Shown here one piece after another: positions 45,115-53,492 of a stretch of DNA of 64,000 nucleotides. The stretch spans positions 124,001 to 188,000 of the forward strand of contig JAJYLH010000005.1 in assembly GCA_021787845.1 (NCBI GenBank), read 5' to 3'. Origin of the DNA: Myxococcales bacterium. GTDB taxonomy: Bacteria > Myxococcota > Myxococcia > Myxococcales > JAJYLH01. The notes under the pieces were generated by a model. The model saw only the letters and a list, made by a program, of their open reading frames with translations. It did no database searches and was not told the origin of the DNA. Positions within the stretch are counted from its first letter, which is position 1, and each line of letters begins with the position of its first letter. Both the position numbers and the translations under genes were made by a program.

Positions 45115-45957
45115 ATGCGCACGCGACCGTTCGGACCCGAGGCGACGGCGGTGCCGGTCGTCGGCCAAGGCACCTGGCACCTGGAGCTCGACGACCGGTC
45201 CCAGGCGATTCGCGCCCTGCGGGAGGGGCTCGACCTCGGCTTGACGCACCTCGACACCGCTGAGCTCTACGGCAGCGGTGAGGCAGAGCGTATCGTCGGG
45301 GAGGCGATCGCCGGGCGGCGGGACCAGGTGTTCCTGGTTTCGAAGGTGATGCCGTCGCACGCGACCGAGGCCGGCACCCGGCGCGCCTGCGAGGCGAGCC
45401 TCGAGCGCCTTCGCACCGACCGGCTCGACCTGTACCTGCTCCACTGGCCGGGCTCGCATCCGCTCGAGGAGACGATCCGCGCGTTCGAGGACCTGGTCGC
45501 GAGCGGGAAGATCCGCGCCTGGGGCGTGTCCAACTTCGACGTCCCGCTGCTCGCGCGAGCGCGCGACCTCGCGGGCCCCGGGCGAATCGCCTGCGCCCAG
45601 GTGCTCTACCACCTGGGCGCGCGGCACCTCGAGGCGGCGGTGCTGCCCTGGTGCGCGAAAGAGAAGGTGGCGGTGGTAGGCTACAGCCCCTTCGGCTCCG
45701 GGGACTTTCCCTCGCCCTCGTCGCCGGGCGGGCGCCTGCTCGCGCGAATCGCGAAGCACCATCGCGCGACCGCGCGCCAGGTCGCGCTCTCTTTCCTGCT
45801 CCGGCGGGAGCTGTTCCTCATTCCGAAGGCCGCCCGGCCCGCGCACGTCGCCGAGAACGCGAAGGCCGCCGACCTCGACCTCTCCGCCGCCGAGATCGAC
45901 CGGATTGCGGCAGCGTTTCCCCTGGACGAGACCGAGCCCGAGCTCGAGACGCTCTAG
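45115..45957 (+). CDS. Aldo/keto reductase
   Basis: 280 residues, cytoplasmic. The catalytic tetrad is visible: Asp and Tyr in HLDTAELYGSGE, Lys in LVSKVMP, His in LYLLHWPG. The C-terminal NADPH site reads IPKAARPAHVAENAKA. It reduces aldehydes or ketones with NADPH; the physiological substrate is unknown. It begins 11 bases after the pseudokinase stop, in another frame, so both may be on one transcript. Its last 4 bases overlap the end of the convergent kinase gene. Confidence 0.9.
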   Translation: MRTRPFGPEATAVPVVGQGTWHLELDDRSQAIRALREGLDLGLTHLDTAELYGSGEAERIVGEAIAGRRDQVFLVSKVMPSHATEAGTRRACEASLERLRTDRLDLYLLHWPGSHPLEETIRAFEDLVASGKIRAWGVSNFDVPLLARARDLAGPGRIACAQVLYHLGARHLEAAVLPWCAKEKVAVVGYSPFGSGDFPSPSSPGGRLLARIAKHHRATARQVALSFLLRRELFLIPKAARPAHVAENAKAADLDLSAAEIDRIAAAFPLDETEPELETL

Positions 45958-46925
45958 CCGGCCTCGGCCCGCGCGGGGACCCGCGGCGGTGCCGGCCAGA
46001 GCCGCCGCACTTCTTGAGCGAGAGCGCTTCGGTCGAGCGACAGCCCTTCCCGTTGGCAGGACCGGCGCAGCGCGTGGAGGAAGCCGCCCGCGGTCTGGAA
46101 GCGCCGGTCCCGGTCCGAGGCGAGCGCGCGCACGCACATCCGCTCGAAGACCACGGGAATCGCCCGGTCGACCGACCTCAAGGGCGGTGCCGCGCCCTCC
46201 GCGACCTGGCGCAGCGTCTCGAACTGGTTCTCCCGTTCGAACAGGGGCCGGTCGGCGAAGAGCTCCCAGAGGAGGATGCCGGCGGAGAACAGGTCGCTGC
46301 GCGGGTCGAGCGCCGGCCGGCCCCTCACCTGCTCGGGCGACATGTACGCCGGGGTTCCCCGCAGCGCTCCTGCCCGGTGGCGGGGGGTCTCGCCCTGCCG
46401 CTCGGCGACCCCGAAGTCGATGAGCTTGGCGACGCCGCCGGGGCTCGCGACCAGGTTGAGCGGGTTGACGTCGCGATGGATGATCGGCGGCTCGCCGGGG
46501 ACGCCGGCGCCCGAATGCAAGAAGTCGAGCGCGTCCAACAGGTCCGCCACCGCGACGAGCCCCGCGGCGAGGTCGAGCCGGCTCCTGCGCTCGCGCGCGC
46601 GCGCCGCCAGCGCCCCCAGGGTGTCGCCGCCGACCAGCTCCTGGACGATGAAGTAGTCGCGCCCGACGCGAAGGAGGTCGTAGGTGCGCACGAGGTTCGG
46701 GTGCTGGGCGAGCGCCCCCAGCCGCGCCTCGGCGAGGAAGAGGTCGACGTACGCCGAATGGGTCCGGTGCATCGGCAGGAGCCGCTTGAGCACCACCTCC
46801 TGCCCCGCCGCCGGACCGGACCGCGCCCGCGCCCGATAGATCTCCGCCATCCCGCCGACCGCGAGCCGGCCCAGCACCTCGTAGTCGGTAAGCTCCGGCA
46901 GACTCGGCATCGTCTCATTCCGCAT
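45954..46925 (-). CDS. Ser/Thr protein kinase
   Basis: 323 residues. A compact kinase domain fills nearly the whole protein: glycine loop LAVGGMAEIYRA, Lys in VVLKRLL, HRDVNPLN (N in place of K, acceptable in this family), DFG in LIDFGVAE, and SPEQVRG. The TPAYMSPEQ stretch is typical of myxobacterial kinases. There is no sensor or membrane segment. An ATG at 46910 (MPSLPEL) is an alternative start. It should phosphorylate Ser or Thr; the nearby degenerate kinase is an obvious candidate partner, but nothing proves it. Confidence 0.9.
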   Translation of the reverse strand: MRNETMPSLPELTDYEVLGRLAVGGMAEIYRARARSGPAAGQEVVLKRLLPMHRTHSAYVDLFLAEARLGALAQHPNLVRTYDLLRVGRDYFIVQELVGGDTLGALAARARERRSRLDLAAGLVAVADLLDALDFLHSGAGVPGEPPIIHRDVNPLNLVASPGGVAKLIDFGVAERQGETPRHRAGALRGTPAYMSPEQVRGRPALDPRSDLFSAGILLWELFADRPLFERENQFETLRQVAEGAAPPLRSVDRAIPVVFERMCVRALASDRDRRFQTAGGFLHALRRSCQREGLSLDRSALAQEVRRLWPAPPRVPARAEAG

Positions 46926-47280
46926 CGGGAGGGCGCGAGGGCCGCCGGTCCGGACGGGAAGGCTCTTTCGTACCGCGCGCCGGCCTCGGCGTAAAGCGTC
47001 TGGCGGCCCTCGATGCGCGGCGCCCGCTTTCGCAATGAGCTCTCACCCGTCGGAGCGTCTTCGTCCCGTCTGCGAACTTGGCGCGGGGGCTTGCGCCCGC
47101 AACCCGATCGATCCGGCTCGGACCAGTAGTGCCGGCCCTCTGGCCCGGCACCAGAAGATTCTTTCGTGCCGGGCCAGCGGGACCGGGCTCGCTCGAAGAC
47201 CATGCGGACACCCGCTCCCCGTGCGGCGATTCTGCCCTTCCATCATCCGGATGCTTTCGAACCTGGCCCGGCCGCCGGTC
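46926..47280. other. Gap between the protein kinase and radical SAM genes
   Basis: 355 bases without a gene. It must hold the promoter of the kinase gene and the terminator of the radical SAM gene (hairpin at 47140-47177). No other element is recognised. Confidence 0.4.
47140..47177 (-). terminator. Strong hairpin after the radical SAM gene
   Basis: CTGGCCCGGCAC (47140-47151) and GTGCCGGGCCAG (47166-47177) are perfect 12-base arms around a 14-base loop. It lies about 100 bases past the stop of the minus-strand radical SAM gene and upstream of the kinase gene. No T-run follows, so it may be a factor-dependent terminator or a processing/stability hairpin. Confidence 0.45.
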
Positions 47281-48366
47281 TCACTGCGCGGCAGCGCTCC
47301 CGGGTGGCTGGGGCGACTCCGCCGGCACCGGCGCCATTTCGTCCCAACCGCGCCGCCGGACGTAGTTCGCCCACACGCCTTCGCACACCGCGTCGTAGCG
47401 ACACCCCCGGCAAGCGTCCCGCTTGACCCGCCGCGCCAAATCGAGGTCCGCGCGCTCCAGGCGCACGAGCCCTTTCATCACGCCCTCGCCTTCGCGCGGA
47501 CGCTGGTCGAAGCCTTCGAGCAACTCGCTGCCCGCACCGAGCTGCGCCTCGTCGAGCCCCCGCTCGTAGTGCAGGTGCTTCTCGATGTAGCCGCGGTGGA
47601 AGTCGGGGATGCTTTCGGTCGTGCACAGAGGGATGTCGACGAGAAACACGTTCGGCCGCTCGCCATCGACCCTCTCCAGGAACTCGCGGAAGGCGGCAGC
47701 GGTATCGGTGTACGTCGGGAAGATCTGGTCGAAGTAGGTGTCCGCGCGGCCGTTCACCTGCATCACGTTGACGACGACCTGGTCGACGCCGTGCGCGACG
47801 AGGAAGCGGAACAGCTCGACGAGATGCGGCAGGTTGCGGCCGGTCAGCACCGTCGAAGAGTGCAGGTCGATCCCCAAGGGTTTGAGCCTCGCGACCGAGT
47901 CGATGCCGGCGACCGTCTGCTCGAACGAGCCGGGCGTGCGGGTGAGGCCCTCGTGGAGCTTCTTCTCGTGGCCATGAATCGACACGTAGAACCGGTTCAT
48001 CCCCGCCTTCGCCAGCGCCCCCGCGTACGGCGGGTACGACAGGCGGCGGGCGTTGGTCATCACGCTGACGCGGGGGTAGCCGAGCTCACGCGCCCAACTC
48101 GCGAATCGCGGCAACTCCGGACGCAAGGTCGGCTCGCCGGAGGTGAAGCAGACCTCCTCGGCGCCCCGGTGCGCCTCGAGAATCCAGCGGACCCGCTCGG
48201 AGGTCATCCCCGAGTTGCTCTGGTAGCGCCAATCCCGGTCCTCTTCCATGCAGAAGAGGCAGTTGTTGTTGCAGGTCGGGCCGATGGAGACGTGCACGCG
48301 GGTCTCCCGCGCGCGTAGCCGCTCCACCACGGAACGCTCGGCGACCGGCGGCGATAGCGACCCCAC
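47281..48366 (-). CDS. Radical SAM protein with C-terminal SPASM-like cysteine motif
   Basis: 361 residues. The radical SAM cluster motif is C32NNNC36LFC39, with GEPTLRPEL as the SAM-binding loop. Residues YVSIHGHEKKLHE and VVVNVMQVNG support the partial TIM barrel. The C-terminus carries C-x-x-C-x5-C (RDACRGCRYDAVCEGVWANY, then RRRGWDEMAP), a SPASM or twitch-type site for a second iron-sulfur cluster, common in peptide-modifying and anaerobic-sulfatase-maturing enzymes. No precursor peptide or sulfatase gene is adjacent. The start is uncertain: GTG 48366 has no clear ribosome-binding site. It is divergent from the aldehyde dehydrogenase gene. Confidence 0.88.
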   Translation of the reverse strand: MGSLSPPVAERSVVERLRARETRVHVSIGPTCNNNCLFCMEEDRDWRYQSNSGMTSERVRWILEAHRGAEEVCFTSGEPTLRPELPRFASWARELGYPRVSVMTNARRLSYPPYAGALAKAGMNRFYVSIHGHEKKLHEGLTRTPGSFEQTVAGIDSVARLKPLGIDLHSSTVLTGRNLPHLVELFRFLVAHGVDQVVVNVMQVNGRADTYFDQIFPTYTDTAAAFREFLERVDGERPNVFLVDIPLCTTESIPDFHRGYIEKHLHYERGLDEAQLGAGSELLEGFDQRPREGEGVMKGLVRLERADLDLARRVKRDACRGCRYDAVCEGVWANYVRRRGWDEMAPVPAESPQPPGSAAAQ

Positions 48367-48463
48367 CCCGCGGATGGTCGGCCGTTTTCGAAATCGCGGT
48401 CAAGCGGGAGCGGACCGGCCGGCCGGGCGCTCGACGGCGACCCCGGGGGTCCTCCCAAAACAG

Positions 48464-48527
48464 GGGGTCGAAGTATACTGCATATTTCGGCGCGGCATCG
48501 CCAAGACACGCAGTTTACTGCGACCCC
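48464..48527. repeat. Paired 18-base inverted repeats upstream of the aldehyde dehydrogenase promoter
   Basis: GGGGTCGAAGTATACTGC (48464-48481) and GCAGTTTACTGCGACCCC (48510-48527) match in inverted orientation at 16 of 18 positions, with a 28-base spacer. Each contains a near-palindromic AGTNTACT core; the two cores are centred 40 bases apart, close to four helical turns. It ends 12 bases before the predicted -35. This could be a paired operator or two inverted copies of a REP-type repeat. Confidence 0.5.
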
Positions 48528-48539
48528 GCTTTGGGCGCC

Positions 48540-48569
48540 TTGCGACCCCGCCCCGCGCTGGGCTAGGGT
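48540..48569 (+). promoter_or_regulatory. Promoter of the aldehyde dehydrogenase gene
   Basis: TTGCGA (48540-48545), an 18-base spacer and TAGGGT (48564-48569), about 30 bases before the start codon. The inverted repeat at 48464-48527 lies directly upstream, in a position suited to an activator. Confidence 0.5.
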
Positions 48570-48600
48570 CCGCCGCCCCACGGTCGGAAGGAGCTCTTCG

Positions 48601-50085
48601 ATGGCCATCGAGCGGATCGGCAACTTCATCGACGGCGCCTGGGTGCCGCCGACCACCGGCGAGTACGCGCCGAACGTGAACCCGGCCGACACGAACGACG
48701 TGCTCGCCGAGGCGCCCCTCTCGGGCTCCGACGACGCGAAGGCAGCCTTCGACGCTGCCGAGCGGGCGTTCCCCTCCTGGAGGGCGACACCGCCGCCGAA
48801 GCGCGCGCGGTACATCGCCCGGGCCTTCACCATCCTCACCTCGCGCCTGGACGAGGTCGCCCGCGCGATGTGCCGCGAGGAAGGGAAAGTCCTTTCCGAG
48901 GCGAAGGGCGAGGTGCAGAAGGGCCTGAACCTGCTCGAGTTCTACGCGGGCGAGGGTTTTCGCCTACACGGGAAGACGTTGCCGTCGGAGATGGCGAGAA
49001 CCTTGACCTACACCCTCCGGGAGCCGGTGGGGCCGGTGGCGCTGGTCAGCCCCTGGAACTTCCCGTTCGCGATCCCCGTCTGGAAGTCGGCACCGGCGCT
49101 GGTCGCCGGCTGCCCTGTCGTCCTCAAGCCGGCACAGCTCACCCCGCTGTCGGCGAAGCTGATGGCCGACGCCTATCAGGAAGCGGGGCTCCCCCGGGGG
49201 GTGTTCAACCTGGTCTACGGTCGCGGCAGCACCGTCGGGCGGCTCTTGGTCGACGACGAGCGGGCGCGGGCGGTCAGCTTCACCGGCTCGAACGAAATCG
49301 GCATCGACATCTACACCCGGGCCGCCCGGCGCGGTGCCCGGGTCACCTGCGAGATGGGCGGGAAGAACCCGGTGGTGGTCCTCGACGACGCGGACCTCGA
49401 CCTGGCGGTGGAAGGCATCGTCGCCGGCGCGTTCGGGTCGACCGGCCAGCGCTGCACCGCGACCAGCCGCCTGATCGTCACCGGCGGCATCCACGACGCG
49501 CTGGTCGAACGGCTCAAGAGCCGGGCGAGAGCGCTCAAGGTCGGCAACGGCCTGGAGCCGGGCGTCGAGATGGGCCCGGCGGTCGACCAGGTGCAGCTCG
49601 CGCAGGACCTCGCGGCGATCGAGCAAGCGCAGGGCGATGGGGCGAAGCTCGAGACCGGCGGCCGGCGCTTGACCGAGGGTGCCCTCCAGCGAGGGTTCTT
49701 CGTCGAGCCGACCGTCTTCACCCAGGTGACTCCCGGCAGCGCTCTCGCTCAGGAGGAGGTCTTCGGCCCGGTGCTGGCGGTCCTGAAGGCCGGCAGCTTC
49801 GACGAGGCGCTCGCCCTCGCCAACAACGTCCGCTACGGCCTCGCCTCCAGCATCTACACGCGCTCGGCCAACGCCGCGATGCGGTTCATCGAGGGCTCCG
49901 AGGTGGGGATGGTGCACGTGAACCAGGCCACCGTGGGCGGCGAGGCGCAGCTTCCGTTCGGCGGCGTCAAGAAGACCGGCGTCGGGGAGAAGGAGATGGC
50001 CGAGGAGGGCTTGAACTTCTTCACCCACCTGAAGACGGTCTTCTTCGACTACACGGGCTCACGGCGGGAGACGAACATCTACTGA
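48601..50085 (+). CDS. NAD(P)-dependent aldehyde dehydrogenase (semialdehyde dehydrogenase-like)
   Basis: 494 residues. ATG 48601 follows AAGGAG with 8 bases between. It oxidises an aldehyde to the acid. Seen: [10 protein letters not shown], the cofactor-binding SFTGSNEIG, the general base Glu in CEMGGKNP and the nucleophile Cys in [11 protein letters not shown]. The N-terminus ([12 protein letters not shown]) and the C-terminal [15 protein letters not shown] resemble alpha-ketoglutarate semialdehyde and related sugar-acid dehydrogenases. The exact substrate is not determinable. It has its own promoter with an unusual upstream inverted repeat. Confidence 0.92.
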   Translation: MAIERIGNFIDGAWVPPTTGEYAPNVNPADTNDVLAEAPLSGSDDAKAAFDAAERAFPSWRATPPPKRARYIARAFTILTSRLDEVARAMCREEGKVLSEAKGEVQKGLNLLEFYAGEGFRLHGKTLPSEMARTLTYTLREPVGPVALVSPWNFPFAIPVWKSAPALVAGCPVVLKPAQLTPLSAKLMADAYQEAGLPRGVFNLVYGRGSTVGRLLVDDERARAVSFTGSNEIGIDIYTRAARRGARVTCEMGGKNPVVVLDDADLDLAVEGIVAGAFGSTGQRCTATSRLIVTGGIHDALVERLKSRARALKVGNGLEPGVEMGPAVDQVQLAQDLAAIEQAQGDGAKLETGGRRLTEGALQRGFFVEPTVFTQVTPGSALAQEEVFGPVLAVLKAGSFDEALALANNVRYGLASSIYTRSANAAMRFIEGSEVGMVHVNQATVGGEAQLPFGGVKKTGVGEKEMAEEGLNFFTHLKTVFFDYTGSRRETNIY

Positions 50086-50157
50086 CCGCTGATGGCCTTT
50101 CCCCCTCGACGCCGCGGGCGCTTGTGCGTTCGCCCGACCGGACGCAACATCGGCTTC

Positions 50158-50745
50158 ATGACGCGCTCTGGCGCCTTCGCGCTCGCCCTCGTTGTCGTGC
50201 TCACGGGCTGTGTGACCACGACCGTGCAAGCTCCGGCCGCGCCGCCGCTGCCGAGCTACGTCGCCATCGACGCGGGCCTGATGTCGGCGTACACGAAGAA
50301 CACCCACCCTCCGAACCCGGCGCAGGACGCGGTGGAGAACCCGGCGGTCGGGCCGGGCACCAGCATCGCCATCGACTGGGGCGGCTTCCAGAGCAAGTAC
50401 GTCGCGGCGGGAACCCTCATCGGCATCAGCCGCGCGGTCCCGAGCGACGGGGTGGCGCTTCTGCTCGGCGGGGGGACCCAGTTCCACATCCCCATCGGGC
50501 CGAGATTCCTGCTCATTCCGGCGATCGACCTCGGCTACCGGATCACCGGCGGCGAAAACGGCACCCCGGGCGGCTTCGGCCTCGCGACCTACGCTTCCCT
50601 CGCCGGCGCCTTCCGGTTCGACCGGAACAAGCTCTACGCCGGGCTCGATGCGGAAACGCCTCTGTTCGTTCAGGATCCGGTCAACCAGAAGATCAGCTTC
50701 GTGCCAGCGCTCGAGGTGAAAGCGCTGTTTGGATTCTACTACTGA
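50158..50745 (+). CDS. Lipoprotein with a barrel-like mature domain
   Basis: 195 residues from ATG 50158; the frame is open from 50092, but this start gives a normal signal peptide with lipobox VLTGC (Cys18). The mature part alternates small, polar and aromatic residues (GTQFHIPIGPRFLLIPAIDL; YAGLDAETPLFVQ) and ends in phenylalanine and tyrosines (LFGFYY), which suggests an outer-membrane barrel-type lipoprotein. No family recognised. It begins 72 bases after the aldehyde dehydrogenase stop and could be co-transcribed. Confidence 0.7.
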   Translation: MTRSGAFALALVVVLTGCVTTTVQAPAAPPLPSYVAIDAGLMSAYTKNTHPPNPAQDAVENPAVGPGTSIAIDWGGFQSKYVAAGTLIGISRAVPSDGVALLLGGGTQFHIPIGPRFLLIPAIDLGYRITGGENGTPGGFGLATYASLAGAFRFDRNKLYAGLDAETPLFVQDPVNQKISFVPALEVKALFGFYY

Positions 50746-52568
50746 ACGTTCCGCGCCGGCACGGCCGTCCGGGAGGCGCAAGGTGCAGGCCTCCTCCACC
50801 TTGCGGGGCCGGAGCTCGTCCCGACCGGGGCGACAGCGACGGAATTGATCGTCTCGTTCAAGCCGGATGAACGAAATCGCACGTTGAACGGCCTTCCTTC
50901 GCCTCCCCGCGCAAGACACGTCCTCATCGCGCAGGGCTTGGGCGGGCGCGCCGGAAACAACCGCTCCGGATGTGGATTCTCTTGAACCGTCGAGCCGGGC
51001 GCCAGGCGGACCGTCACCGGTTTGACGGCCGGCGTGTCTGCCGCCTGCTCTTCCGATGGTGAGGTGCGCGATTTCAAGTTTGAACGCGAGATGGAGCCGC
51101 CTCGTCGTAACGCTGGACGCGCTCGCGTGTCGGTCCGGCGCAGCGCATCGCGTGGAGGCGGGTGGTTTGACGGAGTTTTCAAGACGCACTGCGGCAATTT
51201 CCGGTCGTCTGCGCGCCAGAATCCGGCTGGAGGCCCGTTTGAGGCGCTACAGAGGCACTTCCAGCGCAGACCGCGCTGGCGAGCCCAGCTCGGCACGCAA
51301 CGTGCAAGCTGATCGGGCGTTCGGGAAACCCGCGGCGCGATGAAGCCGATGACGGCCTCGGGACATCTCAAGGACGCTAAGGCGAGGAGGGGTTGGAATT
51401 CCTGTCCGGCCGTCGGGTGTTGCCGGCGTGCGGGCCGAAGGCGACGGCTTTCGACCGGGACCTCGCTCGCGGAACTCTCAAGGGTGATGTTCGCCGACGC
51501 GGACGGTGGTGTCGTTCGAAGGCGTCCGGCGAACCGAAACGGAGCGCGAGAGAAGACGAGAAGCGCTCGAAGGAGGCAGCGGCGGGTCGACCGCCGAGAC
51601 TTTTTCCGGGACGGGCCCGACACCGCGGCCTTGTCCGGAGCAGCCCGGGGCTCCTGCCATTCCCCGATCGGCTGCTCGCGCGCGAGCTCTCGTGGGTGAA
51701 GCTGACCCCTGGGAGCCCCTGCCAGAACGCGCGCCCCGCCCCCCCGTGATGGTCTTTCACCGGACCTCCGGGGGTGGCGGCGTTTCTCCGGCAGAGCGCC
51801 CGAGAAGAGCCCTTCGTCGCACCGCTCTTCCCGCGGGCCGCCCGCCTGCGGGCTTTTCCCCGCCGTCCTGGGCGAGAGGCGTGGCGAAAGCCTGAACGCC
51901 ACGCGCACCCCCCGCGGATTTCGGGAAGCCGGGCGGGAGCGCTCCGGGGTCGGTCTTCGAGGGCGGACTCGTCTCGGTGGCTCCGTCACGCGAGGACGAG
52001 GGCCGGCCGCCGGTAGCGCTCCCGCCTGGCGATGCCGACTTCCGGTACCGCTTTCGTGTAGCGGCTCCGGTGCCGGTAGGCAGTGGCCTTCCGTTCCGCC
52101 TCGACGGCAATATCCCATAACAAGAATCAACGCGGGCTCGCCCGCCCTTCCGCCCGGCCCCTCCCGGAGTGGCGGAGCACACCCTGTGGGTAATCTGGGG
52201 ATCGACCGGAATCGAACCATCGCCGACACGCGAATCCGGACGCCGCGTCGGGCGTGCACCCCATCCGGGCGCGGCGGCCGCCCCTGGTTTTCGAGGGCGT
52301 CGCGGGCTCGGAGGCCTCGGTTGTCCCCAGGCGTTCACGACGTGCACACGGCCGGCGGCCGAGTTCTGCGGATTGTGGACAACTTCCGCCAGGTCTCGCG
52401 GCTCCCGGCGGGGGTCGAGCCGGTTCCGCGACCTCGGGCGAGCCGTTCCTCAAGGCGGCGCTTGACAAGGGCGGGCCATCTCTCTAGAAGGCGCATCCCT
52501 TGCTGGCGGGGCGCCGGCCGATCGCTCATCTTCGACGTCGCGCCCTTTTTTCGAGAGGTGACGAGTCC
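50746..52568. other. 1.8-kb stretch with no supported gene
   Basis: Open frames here, including one of about 500 codons on the minus strand across the whole gap, are rich in Arg, Pro and Ser, lack a ribosome-binding site and show no domain. The part between about 50.8 and 51.5 kb is visibly less GC-rich than its surroundings. There are only short inverted repeats and a tRNA T-arm-like string near 52208 without the rest of a tRNA. The last 100 bases must hold the rpsT promoter. The stretch may be a decayed gene or mobile-element remnant, or an uncharacterised RNA. Confidence 0.4.
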
Positions 52569-52853
52569 GTGGCGAACATCAAGTCCGCAGCCAAGCGCGC
52601 CCGCCAATCGGTGAAGCGGCACGACCGCAACAAGTCGATCTCGTCGGGGGTCAAGGGTCAGGTCCGCAAGACCCGCGAGGCGATCGCGACCAAGGACGCT
52701 GCCGCCATCGACGCCGAGCTGAAAGCCGCGATGTCCTCGCTGGAGAAGGCTGCCTCGAAGGGCGTGCTCCACAAGCGCAACGCGGCCCGGCGCATCGGCC
52801 GGCTCGCCCGCGCCGCTCACGCCGCGAAGTCCGGCGGCCAGGCCCAAGAGTAA
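52569..52853 (+). CDS. rpsT: 30S ribosomal protein S20
   Basis: 94 residues from GTG 52569 with GAGAGGTGA upstream. The short, lysine- and alanine-rich three-helix protein binds the 5' domain of 16S rRNA. Signatures: ANIKSAAKRARQSVKRHDRN at the N-terminus and KGVLHKRNAARRIGRLA at the end. The non-ATG start is common for this gene. It is followed directly by lptE. Confidence 0.96.
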   Translation: MANIKSAAKRARQSVKRHDRNKSISSGVKGQVRKTREAIATKDAAAIDAELKAAMSSLEKAASKGVLHKRNAARRIGRLARAAHAAKSGGQAQE

Positions 52854-52902
52854 AACGCGCCCGCTCTTCCACCCTCGCGCGCTCGCTGGCCCCTCCCTGG
52901 CG

Positions 52903-53376
52903 TTGGTGGCAGGAGCGGTGCTGGTATCCGGTTGCGGTTACGCCTTCGTCGCGGGACGCGGCCTCGCGTCGGTGAGCGGCGGGCGGCCGGTGAGGGTCGG
53001 CGCCTTCCAGAACGACAGCAGCGACGCGGACGCGGCGGTTTCGCTCGCGCGCGCGACCGGGCGGGCGCTGGCGGCGCGCGGGCTCGCCGGACCGGGTGGC
53101 CTCTCGCTCTCGGGCGAGGTCGAGGCGGTCGCGAGCTTTCCGGTGGCGGTGAGCGCGCCGGTGCAGAACCAGAACGTGCAGCTCTGGCGGGCGACGGTGC
53201 GGGTGCGATTCGTGCTGAGCGACGCGGCCGGCGCCCGGGTGCTGGCGCGCGCGACGGTGGCGGAGAGCGAGGACTACCGGCCGGGCGCCGACATCGAGGC
53301 GACCGAGGCTGCGCGCAAGCTGGCTCTCGCCCGCGCTTTCGAGCGCTGCGCCGAAGACGGCCTCGACCGGCTCTAG
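52903..53376 (+). CDS. lptE: LPS-assembly lipoprotein LptE-like
   Basis: 157 residues as drawn from TTG 52903. The lipobox SGC is followed by GYAFVAGR, the LptE form, then VRVGAFQNDSSDADA, a middle strand region with QNQNVQLWRATVRVRFVLSD, and AARKLALARAFERCAEDGL at the end. LptE plugs LptD in the outer membrane and guides LPS to the surface. The start is doubtful: from TTG 52903 the signal peptide has only 10 residues and no basic head, and the in-frame sequence is open back into rpsT without an ATG or GTG. A non-standard upstream start is possible. LptE near rpsT is a common arrangement. Confidence 0.72.
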   Translation: MVAGAVLVSGCGYAFVAGRGLASVSGGRPVRVGAFQNDSSDADAAVSLARATGRALAARGLAGPGGLSLSGEVEAVASFPVAVSAPVQNQNVQLWRATVRVRFVLSDAAGARVLARATVAESEDYRPGADIEATEAARKLALARAFERCAEDGLDRL

Positions 53377-53456
53377 GCGGCCGCGCACTCGCGGCGAGGG
53401 GAAGCCCTGCCGCCCACCGAATCGGCGACCGCGCTGCTTCGCCCTCGCGTCGATCG

Positions 53457-53468
53457 GACCGATCGGTC
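53457..53468. repeat. Second copy of the palindrome GACCGATCGGTC
   Basis: A perfect 12-base palindrome between the convergent lptE and serA genes, identical to the copy at 8254-8265. Its junction location fits a terminator or REP-type element, but two copies are too few to define a family. Confidence 0.35.
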
Positions 53469-53492
53469 GAATCGACCCCAGCGGGCCCAGCG

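Noticed and set aside
52197..52240. Possible tRNA gene or fragment on the minus strand (GGTTCGATTCCGG T-arm-like string)
   Set aside because: The T-stem does not pair well, no acceptor, D-arm or anticodon arm could be found at the right distances, and no 5' acceptor complement is present.
50739..52259. Open frame of about 500 codons on the minus strand
   Set aside because: Arg/Pro/Ser-rich composition, no ribosome-binding site, no domain, and long open frames are frequent by chance at 70% GC.
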